The notes beneath the pieces are model-generated. The model ran no database searches and was not told the DNA's origin. It saw only the letters and a program-made list of their open reading frames with translations. 64,000 bases of DNA from Pagrus major (Eukaryota; Chordata; Actinopteri; Spariformes; Sparidae), in NCBI RefSeq assembly GCF_040436345.1, contig NC_133230.1, positions 7,337,297-7,401,296 on the forward strand, in the 5' to 3' direction. Shown in pieces: positions 1-12,554 of the stretch. Each line of letters begins with the position of its first letter. Position 1 is the stretch's first letter. The translations under genes were made by a program, and so were the position numbers.

Positions 1-2022
1 AAATATGTATCTCCTGCCAAAATTGGTTTGTTTTGGGGTTTTTTTTCCTGAAAAGAAAAACAATCCCCTGTTTTCACAGATGGAAAACTTAGAAAGATTA
101 TCCTGGCAAGACCTGTTTTTGTTCACCAGTTCTCAAGTCAAAACACAGGAGAGAAAACGATCCAGATTAGAGTTGGATCACCAGAAAAATAAATGTCCCT
201 CAGGACTTCCATATTATTGTCATAAATACAAGATAAAAATAGTAATGAGAAAATAGGCATTAAAAGAAGCTCCTGAAGTGGCGTTTGTGTTTAACTCTAT
301 CAAGCCGAGGCTTCTCCTGGGGGAAATCGCCTCCCTGAGCGCCCCGCCTGCTCGATATAACCTCCCCCCCTCCTGTTCAAACCCATCGATAAGTTCTCAT
401 CCCTATCTTTCTCACCACCTCCTTAGATCCTTGATCCTTGTCTTTCATCGGTTTACTTCCCTTTTTTTCCTCTTGATTTATCCGGTCCCCTCCCGCCCCC
501 CATCTTTTCCTACGTGAATCCCTTCCTGCCTCTCCTCTCTTTCCTGTCCTCCCTTTTTCCCTGTCCTCCTCCCTTCCTGTCACCGCTCCCCCTTCCCTCC
601 TCCAAACTTCATAACTCTGTTCCCCCCCCCTTTCCGTCTTCGCGCCCCTTCTCCTCCATCTCTTCAAAGTCATCTCATCGCTCAAAGCGGCAACATCTGA
701 CAAAATGCTGTTCACTGACATTGTCGGTAGTAACACTCGGAGTGATAGAGAAAGTTCACTCAAGCAGCCATCCTATTATCCCAGCAGACGCTCGCTCACA
801 CACAAACTCAACCTACACTTCGACAGTTGTAGATACATCCAATTTACCTTGTAGTGGCCTCCCGAAGGGACAGCGACAACTGAACAGTTCGTAACTCAAA
901 ATAACAAACACGACCGAGCGCGCAATGCATCACACACACACACACTCGCTTCCTCTTCCTCCCTCCCACTCTGCATTAAGTGCATTCGAGTGGCTGGTAA
1001 CAGTAGCAGCGTCAGGCTTTTATCGCTGTAATTTGCAGCCATACATCAGGGTGACAGTGGCCGGGGCAGGACAGTGTCGGCCCGCTCGCAGACACCACTG
1101 CACTCCCCACTGACACACGCCAAGGGCAGCCAGATAATGTAGATGTATGAATAAAACAACACAACTTTGATGTTGCAGATCACGATGCATCATTCATTCA
1201 CATCCACAGTGAGACACAGAAGTGAAGGATACTGTTCATTTACAGCCGCGAGGATGCGATAAGGGATGCAAGGGATAAGTGATGCACTGGTCATGGCTGG
1301 ACTTCAATCAGGGGGAGCTTCACTGAAAATATACGGCGTGCTATTTATGCAGCGGCTCACATCTGCATTCAAAGGGAAATGGCCGAGAGGGGGTTGGGGG
1401 GCTGCACACACAGAGGGAGAGAGGGATGGAGAAGAGGATGAGAGGGATAAAATGTCATAGCTGGGGTTGATAGACGGGGAAGGTCCATCCACTCCATCTC
1501 TGAGTATATATGGAGGGAAAGAGATGAAGGGGAAGGGAGGGGATGAAACGGGAGCAAAGGGATAGCCGCAAGGAAGAGGAGGACTGTACAAGAGAGAGCG
1601 CGGGCGGAGGGAGTAACAGGGACCGAACAGGGAGAAAAAGGGGGGAAAGCCAAGGGATTAGGGAGGCAAAGAAATGAGAGGAGAAGTCATAATGGTCTGT
1701 CGGTACAGAGGAAATAGAGAGAAAAATGTGCAGGTGGATGAAGGTGAAGAGGTACAGGTGGATTTGAATAGCAGTCTGGGGAGACGGAGGATGAGAGGAC
1801 GGGGAGAGAGAGAGCGGGAGGGAGGATTGGTAAAGGTTAAGAGGGATTTTGTTAGATCTGTTTTTTTTATTCCATCCTGACTGATTTTAATGGGGTCTTA
1901 AAGTCGCCGTGAGGTTACCTAGGCAACTAAAATACGGTGTTGGACGGGTGGTGGGACATTGTTATCTGTGCAGGAGTAGGGACGGAGGAATTATCCAGCT
2001 CTGACTGTGGAAGAGGCCTGCA

Positions 2023-2056
2023 TGTGTGTGTCTGTGTGTGTGTGTGTGTGTGTGTG
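2023..2056. repeat. (TG)n microsatellite
   Basis: An almost pure TG dinucleotide run with one TC interruption. A second TG run lies at 2,155-2,176. Cysteine/valine-rich frames across it come from the repeat. Confidence 0.9.
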
Positions 2057-2154
2057 GGTTCATTCACACACAGTGCTTGCAGATGCATGCAGGCGTGAGG
2101 CTTGTTTGTGTGTCTGTCATTAAATCTGACTGTGTCCACAGTGTATGCTGCACA

Positions 2155-2176
2155 GGTGTGTGTGTGTGTGTGTGTG
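2155..2176. repeat. (GT)n microsatellite
   Basis: Short GT dinucleotide run, about 100 bp beyond the first TG run. Confidence 0.85.
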
Positions 2177-2956
2177 CATGGGAGATTGTGGGTGGAAAGA
2201 GTGTGCGATGGCAGGTGTGTGTGGTGTGTATCAATGTGCCTGACTGCTTGTGTACAGGTGTGTTGTTATTTTTCTTGTTCCTGTTTTGAAGACATAGTGA
2301 GCGGTGCAGAGGTTTGTTGTGCTCTTCTACTTCCATGTTTTCGAGGAACGATTTTAACATTTTTTGGGAGAGTGAGGACGTGTTGGACAGTTCGTCAAAG
2401 GGCTGTTTGAAGATTAGGACTTTAAAGATGTGTTCAGACAGAAAAAATGTGTGCTGAATTTGTCTGTGGGAATGCCTGTTCGTGTTCAGCTCAGCATTTG
2501 ACTCAACTCAGAACTCACCAGAGACTCCGGTTCATCCTGGTATTTCCCATCTATTATTTAGCATAGGTTTGTTAGTTTTTCCCTCCCTCGAGGAAGCGTT
2601 ATAAGGTCCCAGGGTCAATTATGTGTCAGTTTGCAGCAATTTAATCCAACTAATCATGTCTTCCAATTGGGTTTGTACGTAATTGTCTCTAAAATTCACA
2701 TCGTTTGAACACAGGATTAGGTTTAAAGATAAAAACTCAGATTTATTAAAGGATGAATCCAGTTTATTTGAACTTGGTTGTCATTTTCACAGCTGTGACA
2801 TCAGGAATTGTGGAAACAACAAAGTATGACAGGAGAGGAATCACAAGATGATCAGACACGCTGTAAATAAACCAAAAGTTTAGCCAGATCAATAGCTATA
2901 TTTGTTGGTGTTGTTCTTGGGGCATCCTAACAAATGTTGCTCCAGGGGCGTCATTG

Positions 2957-3350
2957 CAAGATAAGAATAAATAAGATAAGATAAAACTTTATTAACTCTG
3001 AAGGAAATTGCTGTGCCAGAGATTGTTACAAATTTACAGTACAATAGAAAACCACTAACAACCAGTGGGTTCCCCGGGTCAGGGTCACACATTGGGCCCA
3101 GTTTAAGACAATGAAGAATTAAATATTAATGATATATACAAAGTATACAGAATATAAAGTGTTTCAGGAATGAAATGCAAACACCAGTGCCTAATACAAT
3201 AACAATAGGTAAGACAGGTTAAGTACAAGGGTAAACTAGGAATGAACTAAAATAGAAAATAGAAAAAAGCAGTACTGGCAACTAACTAATCAAGAAAAAG
3301 AAAAAGACTGTAAAAATACACACATGGGAGAAAATATCCCTCCAAACACT
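2957..3350 (-). mobile_element. LINE-type 3' end with pentanucleotide tail
   Basis: On the minus strand this stretch runs into an AATAAAG motif and then a tail of TTATC-like repeats (plus strand: repeated AGATA/GATAA units at 2,957-2,982, followed by an ACTTTATT motif). A 3' end with short tandem repeats and no poly(A) is usual for fish L2/CR1/Rex-type LINEs. I see no reverse transcriptase frame, so this would be a 5'-truncated copy. The inner boundary near 3,350 is a guess, and assignment to a clade is inference. Confidence 0.5.
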
Positions 3351-3821
3351 GTTTGATGTTATGAAAGCGTCTATTTTAATCCAAACCATGCTTTCCAAGA
3401 CACGACCAAGTATTTTTGTTGCCTAAGCTCAACCAAACAGTGGCAGAAAACCGAAAAGAAATGGCAAAAAATAAGTGAACAGCATAATACTGTATGTTCC
3501 AGACAGGAAACCTTGGTCTCCTTTGTGAGAGTCCTGAACACGACCCACTCCACCACCATGGTTTGCTCCAGTTGTGTTTTTCAGCACTGTTTTATAGGTT
3601 GAAATAATCCAGTCCTGGAGCAACATTAATAATGAGTTTTCCAGGAACAACACCAACATGAGTCACAAAGCTGTGATGTCAGAGCTACATGATTGGTCAG
3701 TTTCAATGAGTGTCCTGGAAACACATTAACTATGATGCTCTAGGAACAACACCAACATGGTGATATCGGATACACCATTTGTACCGCTAGACGAGCAGCT
3801 GCTCATGCCTCGACCATCCCC

Positions 3822-4343
3822 ATGCACTTCCCTGCCTCAGAGGAATCACCAGCAGAGGAGAGTAAGCCCCTGCAGCACAAAACCAGTGTAAACCCAGAGC
3901 CAAGTCCACCTACTGATCCAAAGACTCATCAATGGTCCGACATGCATTACTTCCTCCAGGCTGTGACTCACTGTTATCCAGGAGCTGTGTTCTTGGTCAC
4001 TGGTGTGGAAATTCCACAGCTTTACAAAAATCCATCCGCTGAGGCTGTCATTGATCATGTTGGAGCAGATGATATTAACAACCGAGCCTCTGACACTTAA
4101 AGGCTGACTCGAAGAGAAACAACCTACTGGACTCTCATAAACGCTGTATTATATCGAGCCTGATTCCTTCTCACTGCCGCGGGGATGTTAAATTCAGCCG
4201 GGTACTCCAGATTCAAATCTGGCTGATGGGACACTGCTGCTCTCGAGGCGTGCCTTATGTGGACAATTTCACATAATTTAGAAATAGACCCACTTTTCGC
4301 TAAGCAAGACAGACTTCATCCTAACAGGATTGGTTCCCATTAA
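3822..4343 (+). pseudogene. Decayed SGNH/GDSL-hydrolase-like ORF, probably retroelement-derived
   Basis: The frame from 3,822 reads 92 codons and carries the motif VIDHVGADDI (4,047-4,076), which resembles the block of SGNH hydrolases around the GxND motif. After its stop, a different frame at about 4,220-4,270 reads WLMGHCCSRGVPYVDNF. Returning to the first frame, 4,308-4,340 reads DRLHPNRIGSH before a stop, resembling the Asp-x-x-His catalytic block. The order of these pieces matches an SGNH domain, but stops and at least two frame changes break it. Fish LINE ORF1 proteins and captured copies carry such esterase domains, so a retroelement fossil is the likeliest source. The N-terminal part is unrecognised, and the catalytic serine block is not evident. 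Confidence 0.55.
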
Positions 4344-4719
4344 ATGGAGATGAGCATGGAGCTTACTCTAAAATCCACTGCAAGTGATGCAAGTTACGTG
4401 GTTCTCAGTGTCGTTGATATACCTGTGATTATTAACGTTACCAAACATGAATTTCATGATGCTGGTTTTTTTTTTACCTAGTCTTGTTTACATCCCAATA
4501 AATGCAGTCAGCTCATTTTGCTGTGTCCTCCCTTCTATGTTCATAGTTCCCATGAAGTCAAAATCAATATTTCAACCAAAATGTATATTCTCCCATGAAG
4601 GTGTCCTCTATAGACAATATATATAATGCCAACAAAGTGTCTAATTGATGTAATTGAAACAATTGGGCCCTGGTTGCTCTCAATTTCTTTCTGCTCCCTA
4701 TATTTGGGCTGTGTCCCAG

Positions 4720-5511
4720 ACTACTTCAACACTCTCTGGAAGCCCCGAAACCCAAACTAATTTGGAAAGACCTTATTTACACCTGCAACCAAACCCCCAG
4801 GACGAGCGCCAGGCTTTGAAGCCAACTTTCATAGTGGCCAAATGATGTAATTACAACGTCACTTGATGCTCTAGGACCCAAAAAGACTTCCCCCGTAAGC
4901 TTACAGTTTGAAAGAAGCAGCTGGAAAAATGGTGAATAATTTTTTTGAGCCATTCGGTCCAGTAACATTTGGAAAGTCTAGAAGAGCTGCACAGTTAAAT
5001 CCTTTTATTCCCATTCAAGTTAGCGGGGCACCAAACCGGAAGTTAGCCAGCTCGAGCAGTGAAACTCTGTAGTACGCACACTCTTCAGGCCACACAACAC
5101 GAAGAGATCGGGAATGAACGGGGCTCCACCTCCGAAGCGGCATCCAGATTTCAATTGTTAGCTCCATACCCACACTTCAGGCGGGTGCTCGCTATCACTT
5201 ATAGCTTAGCAGCTAAAGGGAAGATTTTGGCTTAAAAAAGGTTGAGGATAACATCTTTTCAAATCAGTTTAGGATATTAGAGCTCGCAGAGACTTGGATT
5301 ACTTCGGAAAATGGAGCCATTTTATTCATTTATTTTTGGTTGTTTTTTATATTTTAAAACAAGTCCCCATCTACTTCAGTTGTTTAGGGGAATGGTGCAG
5401 CATTGTTGAGCTGTGAAGCTCCAGAAATGTTTTGTGGACTATGAAACTTCACCTGACTTTCCAACAGCGGTAGGTAGAGAATTTTCTTTTCTAGGTGAAT
5501 ATATCCTTTAA
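4720..5511. mobile_element. Family A foldback element, degenerate copy
   Basis: The right part (about 5,350-5,511) matches the right arms at 24.67-24.82 kb and 29.03-29.17 kb: a segment reading CCCCATCTACTTCAGTTG, then CTCCAGAAATGTT, a cytosine-rich CTTCACCTGACTTTCC and a terminal GGTGAATATATCCTTTAA. Its middle (about 4,735-4,790 and 5,160-5,240) also resembles the inside of the 24-kb copy, with mixed orientation. The left end could not be fixed, so the start is approximate. Probably a non-autonomous DNA transposon relic. Confidence 0.5.
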
Positions 5512-7402
5512 TGAATGCAGTGTCCTTGTAGCTATAGAAGCGTCGGTGGTAGGAATGTGTTTTGTTTCAGTGTACCTGTGTCCAGTTTGCACCATTTACT
5601 GGTTCCTTGAAGTGCGTGTGCTTTTGTCTTGTTCGCAGGTGTGTGTGTTTCTCTGCGTGTGCAGGAATGTGCCTTGTTTGTCAATGCATCTGGTGTATGT
5701 GTGTGCATGTGTGTAGTGTATGGGTTTGTGGGTGTGTGTGCACCCATGAATCTGTCTGTCCGTGTAGCTGTGCTTGCACTATACGACAGAGTGTGAATCA
5801 TCAGAGGCAGCGGAGCCATAAAGCCCAGAGCTGTTAGGCAGGATGGCTCCTGGAATGATCACAGGGAGGCTGCACTTCTATTTCCCAGGCAGCCATCACT
5901 GTGGGAGGCTGAGGAGCTGCTGTCGCTGTGTTTGCAGGGACCCGAGGGTTAGCCAGTATATACTGTAGTCACGCCTGACAGCACAGCCAATGGCCATAAC
6001 GTCAGCGACAATGATTGAACACATGAAATATATGCTCTTTGTCCGTGGTATTGGACAGGGTGGAGGTTAGCGTTAGGGTCAGGGTAAGGGTTAAGGCAAG
6101 AGGAAAATTGCCTGTTCGGGAAAAAAAAGCCCGCCTCTGTGGCTCTGCCTCCATCTTTTATTAGTCAGTGTTGAGAGCTCGCCTCAGTGACAAACAAGAT
6201 ATTTGTCAGATTTGATTTCCTCTCTGCAGCAAAACTTTGCTGGTTACTCCAACAGAACACTGTAATATGGAGATATTAATAATGCATACGCGCCCACTGC
6301 CAGGGCGGATCTATATAATTGCACCAGACAAAACATTCTTCTGATACCCGCTAACGCAGCATAATTTTTGAATAATAAGATACACTCATTTGGTGTAGAT
6401 GGGATCAAAACAGCCGGATGGCATGGATGGGAATAGATGCGCTGGGTAGTGGTGAGGTAAAATTAACTTTTTCTTCATGTTGACCCAAAAAACTATAAAT
6501 CTTTAATGGTGTGCGTGTTGATTAATGCAAAGAAAGGCTAGATAGCAAATAAAAATCACAAAGTAGATGCATGGATTTCTCCCATTTGGATGGATAAAAG
6601 GGGGAAAAGACAGATTATACATCAGATTCTGTATTTTGCCCTTCAGCTGTAGCCTGCTCTCGTCTGTGTTTATGCTTCTCCGTTTCACCCATTCTTCAGT
6701 TTTACTCTCCATATCTAATCACTCATCAGTGCCAATGTTTACATTGCACCAATGGCACCCACATCTGCTATCAGAATATAGATGAAGTCATTGTTTTGCA
6801 TGTGTTCACCATTTATATTAGTTATATGACATTTTGTGACAAGTGTGGGTTTTTGTCATTTACCTTCTGCTTCAGCTGGAGAGACTAAATGGAAGCTCTG
6901 TGGAATAGTGAATGAGAAATAACAACATTATTATTGTTAAGTGTTTCATAAGTAGTTTTGCAGGCGAGCACATCCATCAGAGCTCCAGGGGAGGGTGGGT
7001 GGGAGGGAGGGGACGCAGGGAACCTGGTATGAGAGGGGGGCTGCATGGTGGTTTGGTGGTTGTTACTGCCTTTATCTGACTGCTGATGACTGGAGATAGC
7101 AGAGCAGGAAACAGAAGCTCAATAGTGCCATCAACAGGTGCAGGGGGGCAGTGCCGGTCACTGACCACCTCTGTATATTCATCGGGGCGATATTCAGGGA
7201 GCGCTTTTGGGGTGTAATGGTGAAGATTTATCAGGAATATGATCAGGTCATAAAGTGAAATATGCCATCGTCTCTACTGAGTCTGGTGAAGGATATATGA
7301 GGCTCGGGGATTAAGGTGAAGATGAAGCTGGCTTGAGTCCAACCTATTCTCTGCCAAGGTTAGACTATCCTCTGGCCTTTAAAACCCTGTCAGCTATGCT
7401 TC

Positions 7403-7445
<43 letters not shown>

Positions 7446-9239
7446 ACACACACACACACATATTTATACACACACACACACACACACACTTTGGCCTTAT
7501 CCTGCCCACAAGCGAGGTCAAGGTTAGAGCACACTTCAAAAACCAGTGCCCGACTCCCTCTCTTCTTACCTGTGCCTTAGTCCCACACACACTCATGCAT
7601 ACTGGACGCACAACAAACCCAAACACTCCACACAGAGTTTTTCCAACATAAATAAGCGTGGTCCATCCATCACGGGGCCTCAACGGGCCCTTTGTGCCCT
7701 CGGGCTAGTTCAGTCCAGCAGCCCCAGCAGCAGCAGCACACCGGGGGACGGACAAAGAAGGTCATCCCAAACCTCCACAAGGAGAGGGGTAATAATAATC
7801 GTCATCCCTTTGAGTGTATCTGTGTGTGTCTGTGTGTGTGGGTTCCTTGAAGATGTGAGAAAAGAAAAATGGCCTACGGTGCGTTCTCTCTTTTTTCCCC
7901 CTCCTCGCCTCTCTTCATATAGATTTTCGGTCCGTTCGAGGCGAACTGTCTAACAGACTGAGTGTAAAGGCTTCAGTGTGTGTTACATGTTACAGGCCAG
8001 TCAATGGAGGCACGGAGATGGAGCTCATGTAGCGCTGCGGGGAACAGATACAGATTCACCCCTCTGATTGCGCCACCAGGGAGACAGAGGAAATGTAGGA
8101 TAGTGGAAACAAAAGTGTGTGTGTGTGTGTCCGGGTGTTTTCTCCATCCTCTGTCTGTCTGAGTGCCTGTTCATTAGTTTTAATAACAAAACTGAGATGG
8201 AAATTAGAGCTCAATTAATCTGTGATACACTCGAATGTTTTCAAAAGTGTCGAAATCAACAGTTTTAAAAGCAACATTTGGGAGACTATAAGAATTACAG
8301 GCTAATATGACAACAAATAATAAATGTATTTAAACAGTATCATCAATTTTAATCTCTCAAAATCATGCATTTTTACTTTGATTAAAATTTCAGAGACTAC
8401 TGGACCTCCAAAGTTTAAAGGGACTGTTTTTATAACTCGGGTCTTATTTGTAGTTTTTCCCTGGTGGCCAGAAACAAAAAATCTCTTCATGCATGGTTCT
8501 CTGTAATAACAGATTTGTTTGTAGGTTATATTATCTAAGCTGCTCAACCTTTAGCATTGGCAGATCACATCACACAAATCGCCAAGCTTTGTAAAAGGCT
8601 TTTGGAAGGCACTGACAAAGGATGTCATCCTGAAGATTGGGCTGCTGGATTAGAAAAAAAAATCTCATAAAACAAATCTGTTCTTTAGATTGGAGGCCTT
8701 GTTGAACAGCTTGGGTGATATTTCTTACGTTCCTTCATTTTTTTTCCTCTCCCAAATAAAACAGATGGTTTGTCATCTAATTGTGTTTCTTACCCTGTTG
8801 AGACTTCATGGTAACGATGTCGCCTCGTCCCCTGATCTCAGCAGTGGGGTTGTTGTTGCACTAGCTGATAGCAATAACAAAACAATATTTCTGACTTTGA
8901 GACTCCCAGTGTTGGTATCAAAAGGGACACTGTGACACAGTACTGAAATGCACACCTTACCTCGCACAGATCTGACCACGCTGAGATGAATGGGGCTGAA
9001 AGTGACATTCTGCAGCACCATTTTTCTCTGGGACTGAAAAACCTTTGCGTTCACAATATTTCACAAATTCCTACAGATTGTGGCTTTACGAAGCGCAAAG
9101 TGGGTAAGTGTTACCTGTTTAGTGTTGTTTCTGTGCATTGGTGCCAAAACAAATGGTTCACTCTCTGACACAAGTAGGTTGCACCTCGGAGCGTCACGAC
9201 GGCACTGCTGTGTTTCAAACTGACAGAAATGGTTCACCC
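5512..9239. other. Intergenic sequence, no supported gene
   Basis: I found no coding exon. The stretch holds TG/CA-rich patches near 5,635-5,735, a large CA microsatellite at 7,405-7,489, and otherwise unique-looking AT-rich DNA. Short frames are not supported by domains or splice signals. Confidence 0.55.
7405..7489. repeat. (CA)n microsatellite, compound
   Basis: About 85 bp of CA dinucleotides interrupted by a TATTTATA insert near 7,461. It is one of the longest dinucleotide arrays in the window. Confidence 0.92.
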
Positions 9240-9560
9240 TCATCACGCCTCCTTTGTCTCCGCAGACTAATTAGGGACTAATCGCTGTCAATTAAGTCAG
9301 AGAATTTATGCAACATGACACATTCCAACGGCGCTCAAGGGTCTCGTGTATCCTCGTCTTGATCAGAAACTTAATGTGGTGTCCTGCTTATTTATAAGGG
9401 GCTCTTAACCTTTAAAACGGCGGGGAATGAGTCCAGGAATCGGCCGGAGACCTCTTGGGATTTATGTCCCCCAATAAAATAAGATTAGTCTCAACCTCTC
9501 CGAAGCACTCTCCCCTTCAATTCAATACGATGTTGTAATTTGTTCAGCTGATAGAGAGGA
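9240..9560. promoter_or_regulatory. Candidate conserved non-coding element
   Basis: This is a high-complexity island in otherwise repeat-rich intergenic DNA. It begins with a dense run of homeodomain-type cores (TAATTA, TAATCG, CAATTA within about 45 bp at 9,266-9,297) and has no open frame. Such composition is common in developmental enhancers, but conservation cannot be judged from one sequence. A similar complex patch lies at about 9,900-10,030. Confidence 0.3.
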
Positions 9561-10447
9561 ATAAGGAGAAACTAATGTCTGATACCACCGTTTAGATGAA
9601 AATTTATATTGATCATCCTACCGTGGACAAAATGTGTGTTTCATTTCAATGCGGACCGCAGTGTGAATGACTTCATTAAAAATCAGACAGGTAGATGAAT
9701 TCTACCTGTTTTACTGTTATTCAAGGACACAGTAGCCTTTTGTAACATTATAACATTCCTATTATGTGTACCCTTTTCAAATGTTAATCACACTGTGCAG
9801 CAAGACGTGTAAGGTTCCCCTTTTGTTAATTTTCAAATGGAAGGTGTTCTTTTCTTTTTCATTCAGCAGAGCTAACATAATGTTCTTAAATACATATCCA
9901 GGCCCTCTCCCTCCTCTCAACACCTGCTTGTAAAATGAGTCTTTCCAACCACTGGGAACCTCTTATTAGCCGCGAGCAGCTTCTCCAAACATCTGTTAAG
10001 TGCTGCTCGTGGCTCTCGCTGCTGCTTTATGACTACTAACAACCTAAATGTGATGTGTCTGTGTGATTTTTTGTGTAGGAACACTTATCACATAATGTAT
10101 TATAACTTCAATTAAGGTTTTCTTACTCTTTCTTTTGCTGTTTCAAGTTCAACGTTTGATTTTAACCTCCTCCTGTTAGTGCAGGTGTTTCTTGGTTGAT
10201 CTTTTATTTTGGAGATTCTTTAGTTTCTCTCCTGCGTCACTGTTTGTACTGTCAGATATCTGCCATGTTTTACTGTTTCATCGTGTTCGCTTTCACCTGT
10301 TTTGGGTGTCATGCCGAGTTCCTGCCAATGAAAACACATTTCCTGATTTTTGCGGCTTCATAGTCAAAGTTTTTGAATAATTAAATAAAGGGGGACTTTT
10401 ATAGTGAAGAATTTATAAGAAATGAAACGTGTTTAATACCGAATTAA

Positions 10448-10760
10448 GCTTGATTTATGCTTTCCAAAAGTGACATCATCGACCTTGTTGGGTCAAGTTC
10501 AAAGGCCCCGCAAGTTGTCGTGGCACCTGGTCAGGCACTTTTTTGTAACTAGTTTTAATTTCCACTTGGTCACCTTCGAGGAGATACTGACTGAACAGAT
10601 TCGCCCGTATCGACTCTTCAACTCCTCGTGCAGAGATCATAAGGGCAACCAAATGGCCGTCAGCTCCTGGAGAGAAATAGCCACCACTCTTGCGAAGGAG
10701 GATGGAGCTTTGTAAGCGACTTTTCAAGAAGACAAGCACGTCCTCGAACCAGCACATGGA
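10448..10760 (+). pseudogene. MADF-domain fragment, possibly a PIF/Harbinger transposon relic
   Basis: From 10,578 the plus strand encodes EEILTEQIRPYRLF, then NSSCRDHKGNQMAVSSW and REIATTLAKEDGAL before a TAA at 10,713. The pattern of an acidic start, L-x-E-x-(I/V)R-x-Y-x-L-(F/Y), a charged loop, then SWREIA-x-L is that of the MADF DNA-binding domain. Upstream, GCTTGATTTATGCTTTCC at 10,448-10,465 resembles a sequence often seen at ends of fish Harbinger elements, which carry a companion Myb/MADF-like protein. No transposase is visible and the domain stops early, so this is a fossil rather than a gene. The Harbinger link is inference. Confidence 0.5.
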
Positions 10761-10959
10761 CGGAAAATGCTAACATGCTGATGTTTAGCAGACATAATGT
10801 TTACCATGGTCACCATCTTAATTTAGCCTGTTAGCATCCTATTTGCTAATTAGTCTGAAACACAAAGTACACAAAGGACTGTTGTTTGTTTTGCAGGTAT
10901 TTGGTTATAAACAAAGCTATTAAAATGAACATTTTTTACTTTGGTTGCTGCTAGCGGGA

Positions 10960-11115
10960 GATCGATCACCAAGTTATTTTTCGGGCATGTGGGGACATTT
11001 GGACCTTGCAAGAAAACAGAAAACTTAGGTAGGATAGTCACATGTGAAAACTTATCTGAAAAAACGATAAGTTGAGGTAATATCCGGATCTGCATGCATA
11101 TGTGTCGGTGTTTGT
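10960..11115 (+). repeat. Dispersed repeat F, copy 1
   Basis: A segment starting GGGCATGTGGGGACATTTG, followed by GACCTTGCAAGAAAACAG and ending near TGCATGCATATGTGTCGG, is repeated in diverged form at 12,555-12,715. The shared order of blocks over about 150 bp shows common origin. The element class is unknown. Confidence 0.55.
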
Positions 11116-12483
11116 ATAGCTTATATGTAAGTTTCTTAGAAATCCAAATGAAAGCTGTTGTAATATTTCAGTCTGGAGCAAAGTGGTGGAACAACATTGC
11201 CACCCCTGGAGCCACACTGTAAAAAAAAAAAGGCGTGTGCACTTCATAAAAGTACACATGTTGGGTATTTTATAGGCTTCCACTATTTTTAGAATTAATA
11301 TTTAATGATAAATCCATGACAGGATCAATAAAAGACTCTGTTTCCTGACTAGGATTTTACTCCTGGCACTGTGAACCAAAATGTTTCATTTTTACAGTTA
11401 AAAAAATATTAAAAATATTAAAAATTAAAACATTTTTAAAATGTGTTTTTTAAAAAATATAATATGTTACATTTCTGCCCTAAAATGCCTAAAAATGACC
11501 AGAACTTTGGTGTATAAAATGTTATTTTTCGTTAACAATCTCTGCATTTCCATAACATTTACATTCACACGTCTTCACAGCAGCACATGTTGCATGAATG
11601 TGTGCCTCCAACAGCACCTGCTGGGAAGAACAGCACGGAGCGTGTCATTTGTGTTTTTCCAGACTTTAACTTGCTTTGAGGATGACTCATCCTTTAATCC
11701 TAGTCTATTTTCACTTCTGCAGACAATGTATAATCTGACCAGTACACTATAGATTTCCTCTTCATGTACAGTGTATACGTGTCCACAAGGAAAATGACTC
11801 ATCCTTTCCTTTAAGTATACATTCTGCTAAATGGATTTATGGGTGGAATATAAAATAGATTTTTAAGCATTATTGTGGATTCATACTGACAGAAACATTC
11901 AGTACTCTCGTAATGAAATATGATGGTGAACGCTTGAAAGGTTAATGAAGTTTAAGGATCTATGAAAAAGCGAATAAGCCATCTAGTGAAGGAGGGAAAT
12001 ATTATTCTGAAGGCCAATTTTTGTCCGTTGTTTAAAATCTAAAAAGCACTAGAAGAATGAAATTAAACATTATTTTGTCATGACAGTCAATTCAACATTA
12101 AATGAATTTTTTTTGTGTCTTTTAAGAGTAGCTTTGGGTTAATAAAGAGCCAAACGCCCTTTATGTTCACATTTTTATTCAGTGAACTGAGCAGATGGAT
12201 ATATGCGCAGGAAGCACTAAAAAAAGGCACTTTATAATGGTTCAAGGATACTCAGCCTTGAAGAACCTAATATATGCCTCACTGCCGGTGCAGAGAGGAC
12301 GGCGGGTCGAAGCACTCAAGGAGAGCAAGAGCACAGTGTGAACACACCGAGTGTATTTACAGTGGAATAGATGGCGGATGAGATGAGGTCTGGTTTTAAT
12401 AGAGCAGAGACCTGCTCTCACAGCCAGCTGCCTTCAGAGGCCTCAGAGGAGAGGTGCCAAGGAGAGGTGAGGAGCAAAGAGAG

Positions 12484-12484
<1 letters not shown>
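11116..12484. other. Intergenic sequence, no supported gene
   Basis: AT-rich DNA with A/T runs at about 11,395-11,465. I found no exon, RNA gene or recognised transposon in it. Confidence 0.5.

Positions 12485-12485
<1 letters not shown>

Positions 12486-12522
<37 letters not shown>
12486..12522. repeat. (GT)n microsatellite
   Basis: Pure GT run, lying just before a poly(T) run at about 12,540-12,554 and the second copy of repeat F. Confidence 0.92.
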
Positions 12523-12523
<1 letters not shown>

Positions 12524-12554
12524 TAATAAAGAGAGTGGGTTTTTTTTTTTTTTA

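Larger units (their letters stand above)
1..2400. other. Intergenic sequence, no supported gene
   Basis: No reading frame here has recognisable domains or plausible splice structure. The stretch holds a pyrimidine-rich tract at about 497-660, a purine-rich tract at about 1,380-1,850 with many GAGA and GGGA runs, and two TG microsatellites listed separately. The longest frames are low-complexity translations of these tracts. The stretch at about 660-1,140 is complex sequence without a recognised function. Confidence 0.6.

Noticed and set aside
2026-2410. Cys/Val-rich small frames that look like cysteine-rich peptides
   Set aside because: They arise from TG/GT microsatellites (alternating Cys-Val) and occur wherever such arrays lie.
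4190-4235. Palindromic CCAGATTCAAATCTGG stretch resembling a tRNA T-arm
   Set aside because: No acceptor, D or anticodon arms could be built, and the stretch falls within the SGNH-like fossil.
7390-7527. CA/TG array with regular spacing considered as a CRISPR-like array
   Set aside because: It is a simple dinucleotide microsatellite with no spacers, in an animal genome.
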